Positions 26,245-34,804 of a stretch of 60,204 nt of DNA are shown here, piece after piece. Made by a program: the position numbers and the translations under genes. The stretch is from Allonocardiopsis opalescens (GTDB taxonomy: Bacteria > Actinomycetota > Actinomycetes > Streptosporangiales > Streptosporangiaceae): the NCBI RefSeq assembly GCF_003002095.1, contig NZ_PVZC01000013.1, positions 1 through 60,204 on the forward strand, in the 5' to 3' direction. Every line of letters starts with the position of its first letter. Position 1 is the first letter of the stretch. Under the pieces are notes generated by a model. That model saw nothing but the letters and a program-made list of their open reading frames with translations, was not told the origin of the DNA and made no database searches.

Positions 26245-26934
26245 TCAGTCGGTCAGGCCGCCCAGCGCCGGAGCGCTCTCGGTGACGCCCGCGACCAGGT
26301 CGGTGTCGACCTCGGGCAGCGCCTCGGCGCCCTCGGCCAGGTCCTCGACCGCGTCCAGGCCGGCGGCGCCGCCCGCGGTCTCGGTGACCTGCTCCACCGC
26401 GCCCTCGGCCACACCGGTGTCCACCGGCGCGTTCCCGACCACGTCCTCGACGTGCACCGCGACGTCGTCCACGTCCACGGCGTCGGTCGCCTGCCCGGCG
26501 GCGCCGCGCGCCGTGTCGACCGGCGCGGAGACGGCGTCGGCCGCCCCGCCCAGCTCGGCCGGCAGCGCCCCGCCGAGCACGTCGGTCAGGCCGCCCGCGG
26601 CACCGGAGTCGTGCACGGCCGTGGCCGGCATGGTGTGCACGAAGCCCGGCACCGGCAGGGTGTGCACTGCGGAGGTGTCGACCGAGCCGATCAGCGTGAA
26701 GGCCGGCGCTGCCGCCTGGCCGACGGTCACCATCGGGTCGACGGGCAGGTCCACCGGCAGGCTGGACTGGGCGCCGGCCACGGCGACGGCGGCCGGGGCG
26801 ACGGCGCCGCCCACGGTGCCGGCCAGGTCGGGGCCGGCCGGGAGGGCCGCGGCGCTGGAGATGCCGGCGCCGAAGGCCAGGAAGCCGGCGGTGACGGCGG
26901 CCAGCTTGGCGGAGTTCTTGATCCAGGTACGCAT
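26245..26934 (-). CDS. Exported Ala/Val/Asp-rich low-complexity protein
   Basis: 229 residues. A clear signal peptide (MRTWIKNSAKLAAVTAGFL, then GISSAAA) is followed by a mature part made mostly of Ala, Gly, Val, Asp and Pro. There is no cysteine and no membrane segment after the signal. The second half is rich in VD, EV and DAV steps (VDVDDVAVHVEDVV), an acidic profile. No domain recognised. AAGGAAG precedes the ATG by seven bases, which supports expression. It and the next gene separate deoA from cdd. Streptomyces genomes have similar short exported Ala-rich proteins of unknown role; this is an inference from composition. Confidence 0.75.
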   Translation of the reverse strand: MRTWIKNSAKLAAVTAGFLAFGAGISSAAALPAGPDLAGTVGGAVAPAAVAVAGAQSSLPVDLPVDPMVTVGQAAAPAFTLIGSVDTSAVHTLPVPGFVHTMPATAVHDSGAAGGLTDVLGGALPAELGGAADAVSAPVDTARGAAGQATDAVDVDDVAVHVEDVVGNAPVDTGVAEGAVEQVTETAGGAAGLDAVEDLAEGAEALPEVDTDLVAGVTESAPALGGLTD

Positions 26935-27335
26935 GGGGGTGCTTCCTTTCAGCGGATGTCCGCTTCGGTCGGATGCTGTTCGGCGGCGGGGTACCGCCGT
27001 GGATGGAGCGCGTCTCGGACGATCCCGGCCGCGGATCCTCCGGACGGTCGGATGTCATTGGCCGTCGGCCGCCACCGGCTGCGGCGGCCTTCGGTCGGGG
27101 ATGTGGCGGCCCGGGCGGATCTGGCGGATCCGCCCCTGGTCCCACGGGTCGAGCCGGTCCTTGACCATGGCTCGGGAGAGCCTCGCGGCACGGTGGTGCC
27201 GCTCGCGGGGCCCACCCCAGCCCTCGGCCCGCCGCGTCGGCGGCGTCCGGGCACGGTGGTCGTGAGCACCGGTTCGGGCGGCGGCGCGGCGCGACGGTGT
27301 CGTCGGCGCGGCGCAGCGGACCGCCCGGGCGGAAG
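26935..27335. other. Intergenic region between two exported-protein genes
   Basis: 400 bp without a supportable gene. It should carry the promoter of the minus-strand gene at 26934 and the 3' end of the one at 27336. The only structure noted is the hairpin at 27113-27135. Confidence 0.4.
27113..27135. terminator. Perfect hairpin in the intergenic region, possible terminator
   Basis: GGGCGGATC and GATCCGCCC pair over 9 bp around TGGCG. It lies 200 nt past the stop of the minus-strand gene above it, so it is either a distant terminator or a structure in the leader of the gene below. Confidence 0.35.
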
Positions 27336-28502
27336 CTAGTCCGGGGAGAAGGGCGGCCGCTCGGCGAGCAGCCGGGAGACCGGCCCCGCGGCGGTCGCGG
27401 GCGCCGTCGCGGCCGCGGCGGGCGGGGCGACGGCGGGCCAGGCACCGGCGACGAGTTCGCCGCCCGGCAGCGGCGGCTGGGCACTGCCGCCCGTGGCCGC
27501 GACCCGCTCCGGTCGCGGTCCGGCGTCTGAGGCCGGGCCGGACGGGTCGGCGGGCGCGGCGGGCCGCTGCGCGGTGTGCGCCGGCGCGGCACCGTACTCC
27601 GCGCCGGCCGCGGGCGCCGCCTGCGGCTCGGCCGCCGCGGTGCCGCCGCGCCGGGGCGCGGGCTCGGTGCGCGCGGCGCCGGGCCGCTCACCGGAGACCG
27701 CGGACCCGGCGCCGCCGGACGGCGGGCTCACCAGCGGCGGCTCCGTGATCAGGTCCTGAACGCTGTCGGCGGTGTCACCGGCCTGCTCCGCGACCGTCCG
27801 CACCGCCTCCGCCGCCTCGGCGACGGGCTCGACCAGCCCGGCGGCTCCGTCATCCGGGGTGCGCACCGGTACGACCGCGCCGACGGCGTCCGGCACGGCG
27901 CCGCCCTCAGCGGCCGCACCGTGCTCCCGCGAGGCGTCCGCGCTCAGCGCGTCGGCGGCGGAGCCCAGCACGTCCGGACGGGCGGCGGAGTCCGCCTCGT
28001 CCCCGGACCCGGCGCGCGGGTCCGCGTCCGGCCGGGAACCGCCCGAGGCACCGGTGTCCGCGCCGCCGAGCAGGCCGCCCCCGGCACCGCCGCCCGCATC
28101 CGCGGCGGAGCCGGGGCCGGGCTCGGACACCGGGTAGGCGCCCGCCTCGGCCGCGCCCTCCGCACCGGTGCCGTGGGCCGCGTCCGCCGCAGCGGAAGCG
28201 GAGACGGAGACCTGGACGGCAGGGTCCTCGGAGGCGGAGACCGCAGCGGCGGAATCAGCACCGCCCTCGGCCCGGTCCGCCCGGTCGGCCGCGCCGCCGA
28301 CCGAGGCGGACGCACCGCCGACAAGGGCGTCGGCACCCGGGACCGGCGGCCCGGACAGGGTGTCGGCCTGCGCCGCACCCGCCCCGAGCAGCCAGCCGGC
28401 TCCGATGATCCCGGCCACCACCGCCGTACGCACCGCGGTCGCGGAGAAGCCCGAGCGCACCCGGAAAGCGCGCTCTCGGCGCGACTTCCAACGGATACGC
28501 AC
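27336..28502 (-). CDS. Exported low-complexity Ala/Gly/Pro-rich protein
   Basis: 388 residues. It has an unusually long basic N-terminus (RIRWKSRRERAFRVRSG), then a hydrophobic core TAVVAGIIGAGWLLGAGAA and a signal-peptidase-like AQA-D site, then about 340 residues of Ala, Gly, Ser, Pro, Asp and Glu with no cysteine and no domain. The only helical-looking part is LVEPVAEAAEAVRTVAEQAGDTADSVQDLI near 230-260. The tail is RLLAERPPFSPD. The GTG at 28502 is preferred because GAAGGG lies 9 bases before it; a TTG at 28511 abuts that site. Cell-surface or periplasmic location is inferred. It breaks the usual cdd-deoA order. Confidence 0.68.
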   Translation of the reverse strand: MRIRWKSRRERAFRVRSGFSATAVRTAVVAGIIGAGWLLGAGAAQADTLSGPPVPGADALVGGASASVGGAADRADRAEGGADSAAAVSASEDPAVQVSVSASAAADAAHGTGAEGAAEAGAYPVSEPGPGSAADAGGGAGGGLLGGADTGASGGSRPDADPRAGSGDEADSAARPDVLGSAADALSADASREHGAAAEGGAVPDAVGAVVPVRTPDDGAAGLVEPVAEAAEAVRTVAEQAGDTADSVQDLITEPPLVSPPSGGAGSAVSGERPGAARTEPAPRRGGTAAAEPQAAPAAGAEYGAAPAHTAQRPAAPADPSGPASDAGPRPERVAATGGSAQPPLPGGELVAGAWPAVAPPAAAATAPATAAGPVSRLLAERPPFSPD

Positions 28503-29042
28503 AGCAGGCAACCCTTCGACGCAACATTCGCTATCGACTACGGAGTGCTTCCACCCCGATGCGCACCGAAGCTACCAGTGTCCGTCGCTCTCCGCTACCG
28601 ATTCGCGATCATCGATCCGGGATCGCCCGGATGCTCCCCGGCGATCAGCGCCGCCACCAGCGCGCACCGGTCCCGGCGGTCGCCCGGGAATTCCGCGGCC
28701 CTGCCGCGTCCCGCCCATCGCCCGCCGGGATCCGCACGCACCCGTCCGCCGCATGGGCCGCGACGGTGCTCAGCCCCGGCCCTTCAGCACACGCCGGGTG
28801 ATCGCGGGAATGTCGCCGAGCGCGATGGAGCCTTCGGCGAGCCGGTCACGGCCGTACGCCTGGAGCGTGCTCAGTTCCTCCGCGAGCCGCACCGATCTCA
28901 TCGGTGGCACGCAGGTATACCGCCGCAAACCCGCGCGGCCGGGTCTCGCTCCGCCCCCTTGGCGGTGCCCCCCTCGATACGAGGTGACGACGGCACGGAC
29001 GCGCCGGCGCGGGCGTCCGGTGCCGCCCGTAAGGCGAACCGC
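28503..29042. other. 540-bp region with no confident gene between an exported protein and cdd
   Basis: Less GC-rich near 28530-28640 (several GATC-containing and TATCG steps), which may be the promoter of the exported protein gene. It includes one possible 43-codon frame at 28770-28901. A GGTATACC element at 28912-28919 is a candidate -10 region. Nothing else is supportable. Confidence 0.4.
28770..28901 (-). CDS. Possible 43-residue small protein or gene remnant
   Basis: The frame starts MRSVRLAEELSTLQAYGRD and ends ITRRVLKGRG. Codon third positions are mostly G/C and the residue mix (helical, charged, no Pro/Arg excess) looks protein-like, unlike shadow frames nearby. No ribosome binding site is seen; a GTG nine bases earlier (28910) is an alternative. 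A TATACC box lies just upstream. It could be the tail of a decayed gene. I recognise no family. Confidence 0.3.
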   Translation of the reverse strand: MRSVRLAEELSTLQAYGRDRLAEGSIALGDIPAITRRVLKGRG

Positions 29043-29450
29043 CTACCGCTCCAGGTCCGCCGGCCCGAAGGGCTGCGGGAGGACGGCCGACATGGGCAGC
29101 ACGCCCTGGGGGGTGTCGACCAGGAGGTCGGGGCCGCCGTGTTCGTAGAGGAGTTGGCGGCAGCGGCCGCAGGGCATGAGGGGGGCGCCGTGGGAGTCGA
29201 CGCAGGCGAAGGCGACCAGGCGGCCGCCGCCGGAGGCGTGCAGGGCCGAGACGAGGCCGCACTCGGCGCACAGGCCGACGCCGTAGGAGGCGTTCTCGAC
29301 ATTGCAGCCGCGCACGGTGCGGCCGTCGTCGACGAGGGCGGCGGCGCCGACCGGGAAGCCGGAGTAGGGCGCGTAGGCGAGCCGCATGGCCTCGGTGGCG
29401 GCCGCGCGCAGCGCGGGCCAGTCGACCTCGGCGGCGGGGCCGCCGGTCAT
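29043..29450 (-). CDS. cdd: Cytidine deaminase
   Basis: 135 residues, the size of the homotetrameric zinc enzyme. Zinc and catalytic residues are in NVENASYGVGLCAECG (C-A-E) and MPCGRCRQLLYE (C-x2-C). The start PYSGFPVGAAAL is the substrate-binding segment. It converts cytidine and deoxycytidine to uridine forms. Its ATG overlaps the stop of the upstream permease (ATGA), making it the last gene of the nucleoside-uptake operon. About half a kilobase of non-coding DNA follows. Confidence 0.94.
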   Translation of the reverse strand: MTGGPAAEVDWPALRAAATEAMRLAYAPYSGFPVGAAALVDDGRTVRGCNVENASYGVGLCAECGLVSALHASGGGRLVAFACVDSHGAPLMPCGRCRQLLYEHGGPDLLVDTPQGVLPMSAVLPQPFGPADLER

Positions 29451-30706
29451 GTCGCCTGCCCGCGCCGCCACTGCACGCCCACGGCGGCGGGCGGCCGCAG
29501 CCGCTGGGACGCCAGGGAGAGCACCAGCAGGGTGGTGATGTGCGGGGTGTAGGTGACGAACTGGCGCGGCAGCGAGTCGGTGTTGATGTACCAGAGCGCG
29601 ACCAGCACGGCCGCCACCAGCAGCACCCCGGCCAGCGCGTAGCGGCCGCGCACCGTCTGCCAGACGGTGGCGAGCAGCAGGCCGAGCGTCACCAGCAGCA
29701 GCAGGGCGTGCACGCCGGTGCCGGTGCCGCGCAGCTGGAGGGCGTCGGTGTAGCCGAACAGGCCGGCGCCCATGGCCAGCCCGCCGGGCCGCCAGTTGCC
29801 GAAGATCATCGCGGCCAGGCCAATGTAGCCGCGGCCGCCGGTCTGCCCCTCCTGGTAGGCGCTGGAGGCGACCATCGCCAGGAAGACGCCTCCGAGCCCG
29901 GCCAGGCCGCCCGACACCAGCAGCGCGGCGTACTTGAAGGTGTAGACCTTGACGCCCAGCGACTCCGCGGCGGAGGGGTTCTCCCCCACCGAGCGCAGCC
30001 GCAGCCCGAACGGGGTGCGCCACAGGATGTAGAAGGAGAGCGAAATCAGCAGCACCGCCAGCACGGTGACCACCGACACCTGGGTGGTGAGCCCGGCCAG
30101 CACCCCGGCCAGGTCCGAGACGATCAGCCAGCCCCGCGACTCGATCGAGACGAACAGCTCCGACAGCCCCGGCACGGTGATGCGCGGGAAGCCGGGCAGC
30201 GGCGGGGAGGTGGCCGCGCCGCCGCCGGGCTCGGTCTCGAAGAAGCTGATCGCCAGGTAGCGCATCGAGCCCAGCGCCAGGATGTTGATGGCCACGCCGG
30301 AGACGATGTGGTCGACGCCGAAGGTGACCGTGGCCAGCGCGTGCAGCGCGCCGCCGAAGACGCCGCCGAGGATGCCGGTGAGCAGCCCGACCCAGGGGTT
30401 GCCGGTGAAGTAGGCGCCGGCCGCGCCGAACCAGGTCCCGAAGATCATCATGCCTTCGAGGCCGATGTTGATGACGCCGGCCCGCTCGGCCCACAGGCCG
30501 CCCAGCGCGGCCATCGCGATCGGCACCGCGAGCAGCAGGGCCGCCGACACGGTGCCGCTCGCGGTGAGGGTCGCCTCGCCGGTGAAGAAGCGCACCCCCG
30601 ACAGGGCGACGAAGCCGGCCAGCACCAGGCTGAGGACCCGCCACGGGCCGCGCCGCACCGGGGGCGCGGTGTCCGGCGTGGTGACGTCGGTGCTCACTAC
30701 GGCCAT
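29447..30706 (-). CDS. Nucleoside ABC transporter permease (second permease, BPD_transp_2 type)
   Basis: 419 residues with about ten hydrophobic helices. The segment AERAGVINIGLEGMMIFGTWFGA is the hallmark of the branched-chain-amino-acid/ribose-type permeases that partner BMP proteins, and YILWRTPFGLRLRSVGENPSAAESLGV is the EAA-like coupling loop. The start overlaps the stop of the first permease by one base (TGATG), and the stop overlaps the cytidine deaminase start. With the ATPase and lipoprotein it forms a purine/pyrimidine nucleoside importer. Confidence 0.92.
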   Translation of the reverse strand: MAVVSTDVTTPDTAPPVRRGPWRVLSLVLAGFVALSGVRFFTGEATLTASGTVSAALLLAVPIAMAALGGLWAERAGVINIGLEGMMIFGTWFGAAGAYFTGNPWVGLLTGILGGVFGGALHALATVTFGVDHIVSGVAINILALGSMRYLAISFFETEPGGGAATSPPLPGFPRITVPGLSELFVSIESRGWLIVSDLAGVLAGLTTQVSVVTVLAVLLISLSFYILWRTPFGLRLRSVGENPSAAESLGVKVYTFKYAALLVSGGLAGLGGVFLAMVASSAYQEGQTGGRGYIGLAAMIFGNWRPGGLAMGAGLFGYTDALQLRGTGTGVHALLLLVTLGLLLATVWQTVRGRYALAGVLLVAAVLVALWYINTDSLPRQFVTYTPHITTLLVLSLASQRLRPPAAVGVQWRRGQAT

Positions 30707-31827
30707 CAGGCCACCTCCGCCGTTCCGAGCTGGGCGCCCACGCGCTGCTGCTGCATCCGCCGCCCGATCCGGTGCACCACCTCGTAGACCACCACCACGG
30801 TCAGCACGATCGCCGCCTGGGTGATGACCACGATCTCGCGGGGGATGTCGTGGATGGTGAGGGCGAGCGAGGACTGCTCCAGGAACGCCCACAGCAGCGC
30901 GGCGAAGACGATGCCGACCGGATGGTTGCGGCCCAGCAGCGCGATCGCGATCCCGGTGAAGCCGAGCCCGACCGGGAAGTCCAGCGCGTAGTGGTGCGAG
31001 GCGCCGAGCAGCTGCGGCATGCCGATCAGCCCGGCGACCATGCCGGAGATGACCATCGAGTACACCACCATGCGCTTGACCTCGACGCCGCTGGCGGCGG
31101 CCGCGGTCGCCGACTGGCCGGTGGCGCGCAGGTCGAAGCCGTAGCGGGTGCGGTTCACCAGCAGCCAGTAGCCCACGCCCACCGCCGCGGCCAGCAGCAC
31201 CAGGCCGTAGATCTCGTTGTTGGCGCCCAGGAACCCGGCCGGGATGCCGGGCACCCACCCGGACTCCGCGATGGGCCGGGTGCCGATGTTGTTGCTGCCC
31301 TGCACCTGGACGGCGAGGCGGTCCTCGGTCAGCAGGTAGGCGGTGATCCCGGTGGCGATCGAGTTCAGCATGATGGTCGAGATGACCTCGGAGATGCCCC
31401 TGGCCACCTTCAGGTAGCCGGCGATGCCGGCCCAGAAGCCGCCGACCATCACCGCCACCAGGATGATCACCACCTGGTGGATCACCGGCGGCAGCACCCA
31501 CGCGCCGCCCACCGCCGCGCCGAGCAGCGCGGCCAGCCGGTACTGGCCGTCGACGCCGATGTTGAACAGCTTCATCTTGAAGCCGATCGCGACCGCGATG
31601 GCGGCGATGTAGTAGGTGGTGCCCTGGTTGATGATGGCGACCACGCTGTTGGGCCGGAAGCCGTAGGAGAACATCTCGGCGAAGGCGTAACCGGGGTCGA
31701 CACCGGTGGCGAGCAGCACCGCCGAGGTGATCGCGCCGGCGATGACGGCCGAGGCGGCCAGCGCGGCGGCGAGCAGGCCGAGGGAGCTCAGCCGGTCGCG
31801 CACCCGGGGCGACAGCCGGTCGTTCAC
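30706..31827 (-). CDS. Nucleoside ABC transporter permease (first permease)
   Basis: 373 residues, about eight to ten helices. FKMKLFNIGVDGQYRLAALLGA is the conserved membrane motif of this permease family, and NRTRYGFDLRATGQSATAAAASGVEV is the ATPase-coupling loop. Its C-terminus carries a basic RIGRRMQQQRV tail. The GTG start overlaps the ATPase stop (GTGA). It pairs with the next permease as a heterodimer in the membrane. Confidence 0.92.
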   Translation of the reverse strand: MNDRLSPRVRDRLSSLGLLAAALAASAVIAGAITSAVLLATGVDPGYAFAEMFSYGFRPNSVVAIINQGTTYYIAAIAVAIGFKMKLFNIGVDGQYRLAALLGAAVGGAWVLPPVIHQVVIILVAVMVGGFWAGIAGYLKVARGISEVISTIMLNSIATGITAYLLTEDRLAVQVQGSNNIGTRPIAESGWVPGIPAGFLGANNEIYGLVLLAAAVGVGYWLLVNRTRYGFDLRATGQSATAAAASGVEVKRMVVYSMVISGMVAGLIGMPQLLGASHHYALDFPVGLGFTGIAIALLGRNHPVGIVFAALLWAFLEQSSLALTIHDIPREIVVITQAAIVLTVVVVYEVVHRIGRRMQQQRVGAQLGTAEVA

Positions 31828-33416
31828 GTCGCGTCCTCGCCTTCGTCGGGCGCGTCCGGGGCCGGGCCGGCCGCGGCGTCGGGGTCCAGGCCCGCGCCGG
31901 TCATGGCGGAGCCCAGCTGCTCGGGGGTCACGGTGTGCGGGTCGGCGGTGCCGACGATGCGCCCGCGCAGGATGACGTGCAGGGTGTCGGACATGCCGAT
32001 CAGCTCGTCGAGGTCGGCGGAGATGAGCAGCACCGCCAGCCCGCGGGCGCGGGCCGCGCGCAGGTGGTCCCAGATGGCCGACTGGGCGCCGACGTCCACG
32101 CCCCGGGTGGGGTGCGCGGCGATCAGCACCTTGGGCTCGCCGCTCATCTCGCGGCCCACGATCAGCTTCTGCTGGTTGCCGCCGGACAGCGCGTTGATCT
32201 CCACGTCGATACCGGGGGTGCGCACGTCGTAGGCGTCCACGATGCGCTGGGTGTCGGCGCGGGCGCCGCGGATGTCCACGAAGGGGCCGCGTGCGTTGGG
32301 CCGCTCGGTCTGGTGGCCCAGGATGCGGTTCTCCCACAGCGGGGACTCCAGCAGCAGGCCGTGGCGGTGGCGGTCCTCGGGGATGTAGCCGACGCCGGCC
32401 TCGCGGATGCGGCGGGTGTGCCAGGAGGTGATCGGCACGGAGTCCAGCAGGACGGCGCCGGACGCGATCGGCCGCATGCCCATGATGGTCTCGATCAGCT
32501 CGGCCTGGCCGTTGCCCTCCACCCCGGCGATGCCGACGATCTCGCCGGCGCGGATGTCCAGCGAGACGCCGTCGACCACCGGGCGCCCGTCGGGCGAGAG
32601 CGAGCGCACCTCCTCCAGCCGGAGCATGACCCGCTCGCCGGCGACGGTGTCGCGCAGCCCCGGCACCGGCAGCTCGCCGCCGACCATCAGCGCGGCCAGC
32701 TGCCGGGCGGTGGTCTCGGCCGGTTCGACGGTGCCGACGGTGGTGCCGCGCCGGATCACCGTGATGGTGTCGGCGACCGAAAGCACCTCGTCCAGCTTGT
32801 GGGAGATGAAGATGACGGTCAGGCCCTCGCGCTTGAGCAGCCGCAGGTTGCCGAAGAGCTCGTCGACCTCCTGGGGCACCAGCACGGTGGTGGGCTCGTC
32901 CAGGATCAGGATGTGGGCGCCCCGGTAGAGGACCTTCAGGATCTCCACCCGCTGCCGGTCGCCGACGCCCAGCTCCTCCATCAGCCGGTCGGGTTTGACG
33001 CCCAGGCCGTACTGGTCGGACAGCTCGGTGATGCGGGCCCGTGCCTTCGCGCCGATGCCGTGCAGCCGCTCGGCGCCCAGGACGACGTTCTCCAGCACGG
33101 TGAGGTTGTCGGCCAGCATGAAGTGCTGGTGCACCATGCCGATGCCGCGCTTGATGGCCTCGGCCGGCGAGGTGAGCTGGACGGGGGTCCCGTCGACCGT
33201 GATGGTGCCCTCGTCCGGCCGCTGCATGCCGTAGAGGATCTTCATCAGGGTGGACTTGCCCGCGCCGTTCTCGCCGACGATGGCGTGCACCGTGCCGCGC
33301 CGCACCGTGATGTCGATGTCGTGGTTGGCCACCACACCGGGGAAGCGCTTGGTGATCCCGTGCAGTTCGACCGCGGCGGGGGCCGCCTCGGGCTCCGGCG
33401 CGGGGGTCGTGGTCAT
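31824..33416 (-). CDS. Nucleoside ABC transporter ATPase with two nucleotide-binding domains
   Basis: 530 residues. N-terminal domain: Walker A GENGAGKSTLMKIL, signature LGVGDRQRVEILK (the diverged form usual here), Walker B ILILDEPTTVL. C-terminal domain: the Walker A position reads GVEGNGQAELIE, lacking the GKS/T typical of an active site, then signature LSGGNQQKLIVGREM and a degenerate Walker B (VLIAAHPTRGVD). One competent and one degenerate site is normal for BMP-linked transporters and sugar importers of the RbsA/YufO type. The ATG follows AGGGAGTAGG. Overlaps the next permease by four bases. Confidence 0.93.
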   Translation of the reverse strand: MTTTPAPEPEAAPAAVELHGITKRFPGVVANHDIDITVRRGTVHAIVGENGAGKSTLMKILYGMQRPDEGTITVDGTPVQLTSPAEAIKRGIGMVHQHFMLADNLTVLENVVLGAERLHGIGAKARARITELSDQYGLGVKPDRLMEELGVGDRQRVEILKVLYRGAHILILDEPTTVLVPQEVDELFGNLRLLKREGLTVIFISHKLDEVLSVADTITVIRRGTTVGTVEPAETTARQLAALMVGGELPVPGLRDTVAGERVMLRLEEVRSLSPDGRPVVDGVSLDIRAGEIVGIAGVEGNGQAELIETIMGMRPIASGAVLLDSVPITSWHTRRIREAGVGYIPEDRHRHGLLLESPLWENRILGHQTERPNARGPFVDIRGARADTQRIVDAYDVRTPGIDVEINALSGGNQQKLIVGREMSGEPKVLIAAHPTRGVDVGAQSAIWDHLRAARARGLAVLLISADLDELIGMSDTLHVILRGRIVGTADPHTVTPEQLGSAMTGAGLDPDAAAGPAPDAPDEGEDAT

Positions 33417-33540
33417 CCGGACCTACTCCCTCGTGGCTGCTGCTGGGCGTCGCCGGCCGCCCCGGACCGGCAGCGAGCCCGGGACGCGCCACCCGCTCGG
33501 GCGCGCGCCCCGGGCTCGGCCCGGACCGGGGGCGACGGCG

Positions 33541-34587
33541 TCACGGCTCGGTCGGAACCTCGATCTCGCCGTCGATGATCTGCTGCTGCAACTCGTCCAG
33601 CTGCTCCTCGTACTCGCCGATCAGCTCGGTGTTGGAGCGGGAGTAGCCCACGCCCTCGTTGGCCAGGTCGAAGCGGACGGTGCCGCCCTCGGCCGTGCCG
33701 TTCACCGCGCCCTGCACGAACTCGAACACCGCGGTGTCGACGAGCTTGACGGCGGAGGTGAGGATGTAGGGCTGCTCCTCGGGGTCGGCCGTCAGGTACT
33801 GGTCGCTGTCGACGCCGATGACCAGCTGCTCATTGGCCACGGCGGCGTCGATCACGCCGTTGCCCGACGCGCCGGCCGCGTGGTAGACGACGTCGGCTCC
33901 GGCGTCGTACTGGCCCTGCGCGGCGGCCTGGCCGCGTGCGGGGTCGGTGAAGCCGGTGAAGTCCGGCGGCTGGGTGATGTAGGCGATGTCGATCTGGATG
34001 TCGGGGTTGATGTGCTGGGCGCCCGCGACGTACCCGGCCTCGAACTTCTGGATCAGCGGGTTCTCCACGCCGCCGACGAAGCCGATGTGGTCCTCCTCGG
34101 TGGCCAGCGCCGCCGCGGCTCCGGCCAGGAAGGACGCCTGCTCCTCGGCGAAGACCAGGTTGGTGAGGTTGGGGAGGTCGTTGGCCTCGTCGTCGACGAT
34201 GGCGAACTGCACGTCGGGGTACTCGGCGGCCACCTGCGCCACCGCGCCGCTGTAGGCGAAGCCGACGGCGATGATCGGGTTGTAGCCCTCCTCGGCCATC
34301 AGCTGCAGCCGGGCCACCTTGTCGGCGTCGGTTTCATCGGCCTCGGCCGCGAGGTCCTGCACCTCCAGGTCGAGTTCCTCGGCCACCTGCTCCAGGCCGC
34401 GGTACGCGGCGTCGTTGAAGGACCGGTCGCCGCGGCCGCCGATGTCGTAGGCCAGGCCGACCCGGGCCGCGCCGTCGCCGCCGCCCTCGGTGCCGCCGCC
34501 CTCGCCGCCGCCGCAGGCCGCGGCCGCCATCACCAGGGCGCCCGCCATGGCGACGCTGGCCAACTTGGTCATTCGAACCCGGCGCAA
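33541..34587 (-). CDS. bmpA: BMP-family nucleoside-binding lipoprotein of the ABC importer
   Basis: 348 residues from the TTG start. A basic n-region (RRVRMTK), hydrophobic core and lipobox ending AAAC-GGG predict a lipoprotein. The mature part follows the BMP/PnrA pattern: RVGLAYDIGGRGDRSFNDAAYRG (nucleoside-binding loop), NPIIAVGFAYSGAV, VGGVENPLIQKFEAGYVAGA, and GADVVYHAAGASGNGVIDAA. It delivers nucleosides to the permeases. AGGGAG lies five bases before the TTG; the ATG at 34572 would leave a shorter n-region. 124 bp separate it from the ATPase. The promoter at 34648-34676 serves it. Confidence 0.93.
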   Translation of the reverse strand: MRRVRMTKLASVAMAGALVMAAAACGGGEGGGTEGGGDGAARVGLAYDIGGRGDRSFNDAAYRGLEQVAEELDLEVQDLAAEADETDADKVARLQLMAEEGYNPIIAVGFAYSGAVAQVAAEYPDVQFAIVDDEANDLPNLTNLVFAEEQASFLAGAAAALATEEDHIGFVGGVENPLIQKFEAGYVAGAQHINPDIQIDIAYITQPPDFTGFTDPARGQAAAQGQYDAGADVVYHAAGASGNGVIDAAVANEQLVIGVDSDQYLTADPEEQPYILTSAVKLVDTAVFEFVQGAVNGTAEGGTVRFDLANEGVGYSRSNTELIGEYEEQLDELQQQIIDGEIEVPTEP

Positions 34588-34647
34588 GGTGTCTCCCTTC
34601 CGGTCCAGACAAACCGGCACACCGTGGAGCGCGCCGTCATGCAGCGG

Positions 34648-34676
34648 ACGATAGCTGTTCCGCGCGAGCACACCAA
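34648..34676 (-). promoter_or_regulatory. Promoter of the nucleoside-uptake operon
   Basis: Read on the minus strand, TTGGTG and TATCGT are separated by 17 bp, the best housekeeping-type promoter found near this operon. The likely start site is about 55 nt before the bmpA start codon. Confidence 0.5.
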
Positions 34677-34804
34677 TCTGCCGCGTCCGGTTTGAACCAT
34701 GTCGTTACCAGAACGCACGCGGCCCCGTAATCTACCCCGTTCGGGCCGGGACCGCGTACCCGGCCGGCGTGAGCGCGACTCACGGAGAGTGACGTCGCGC
34801 CAGG

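Noticed and set aside
28898-29302. 134-codon minus-strand frame overlapping cdd
   Set aside because: It is a shadow frame of cytidine deaminase, with Ser/Pro/Ala/Arg-rich composition.
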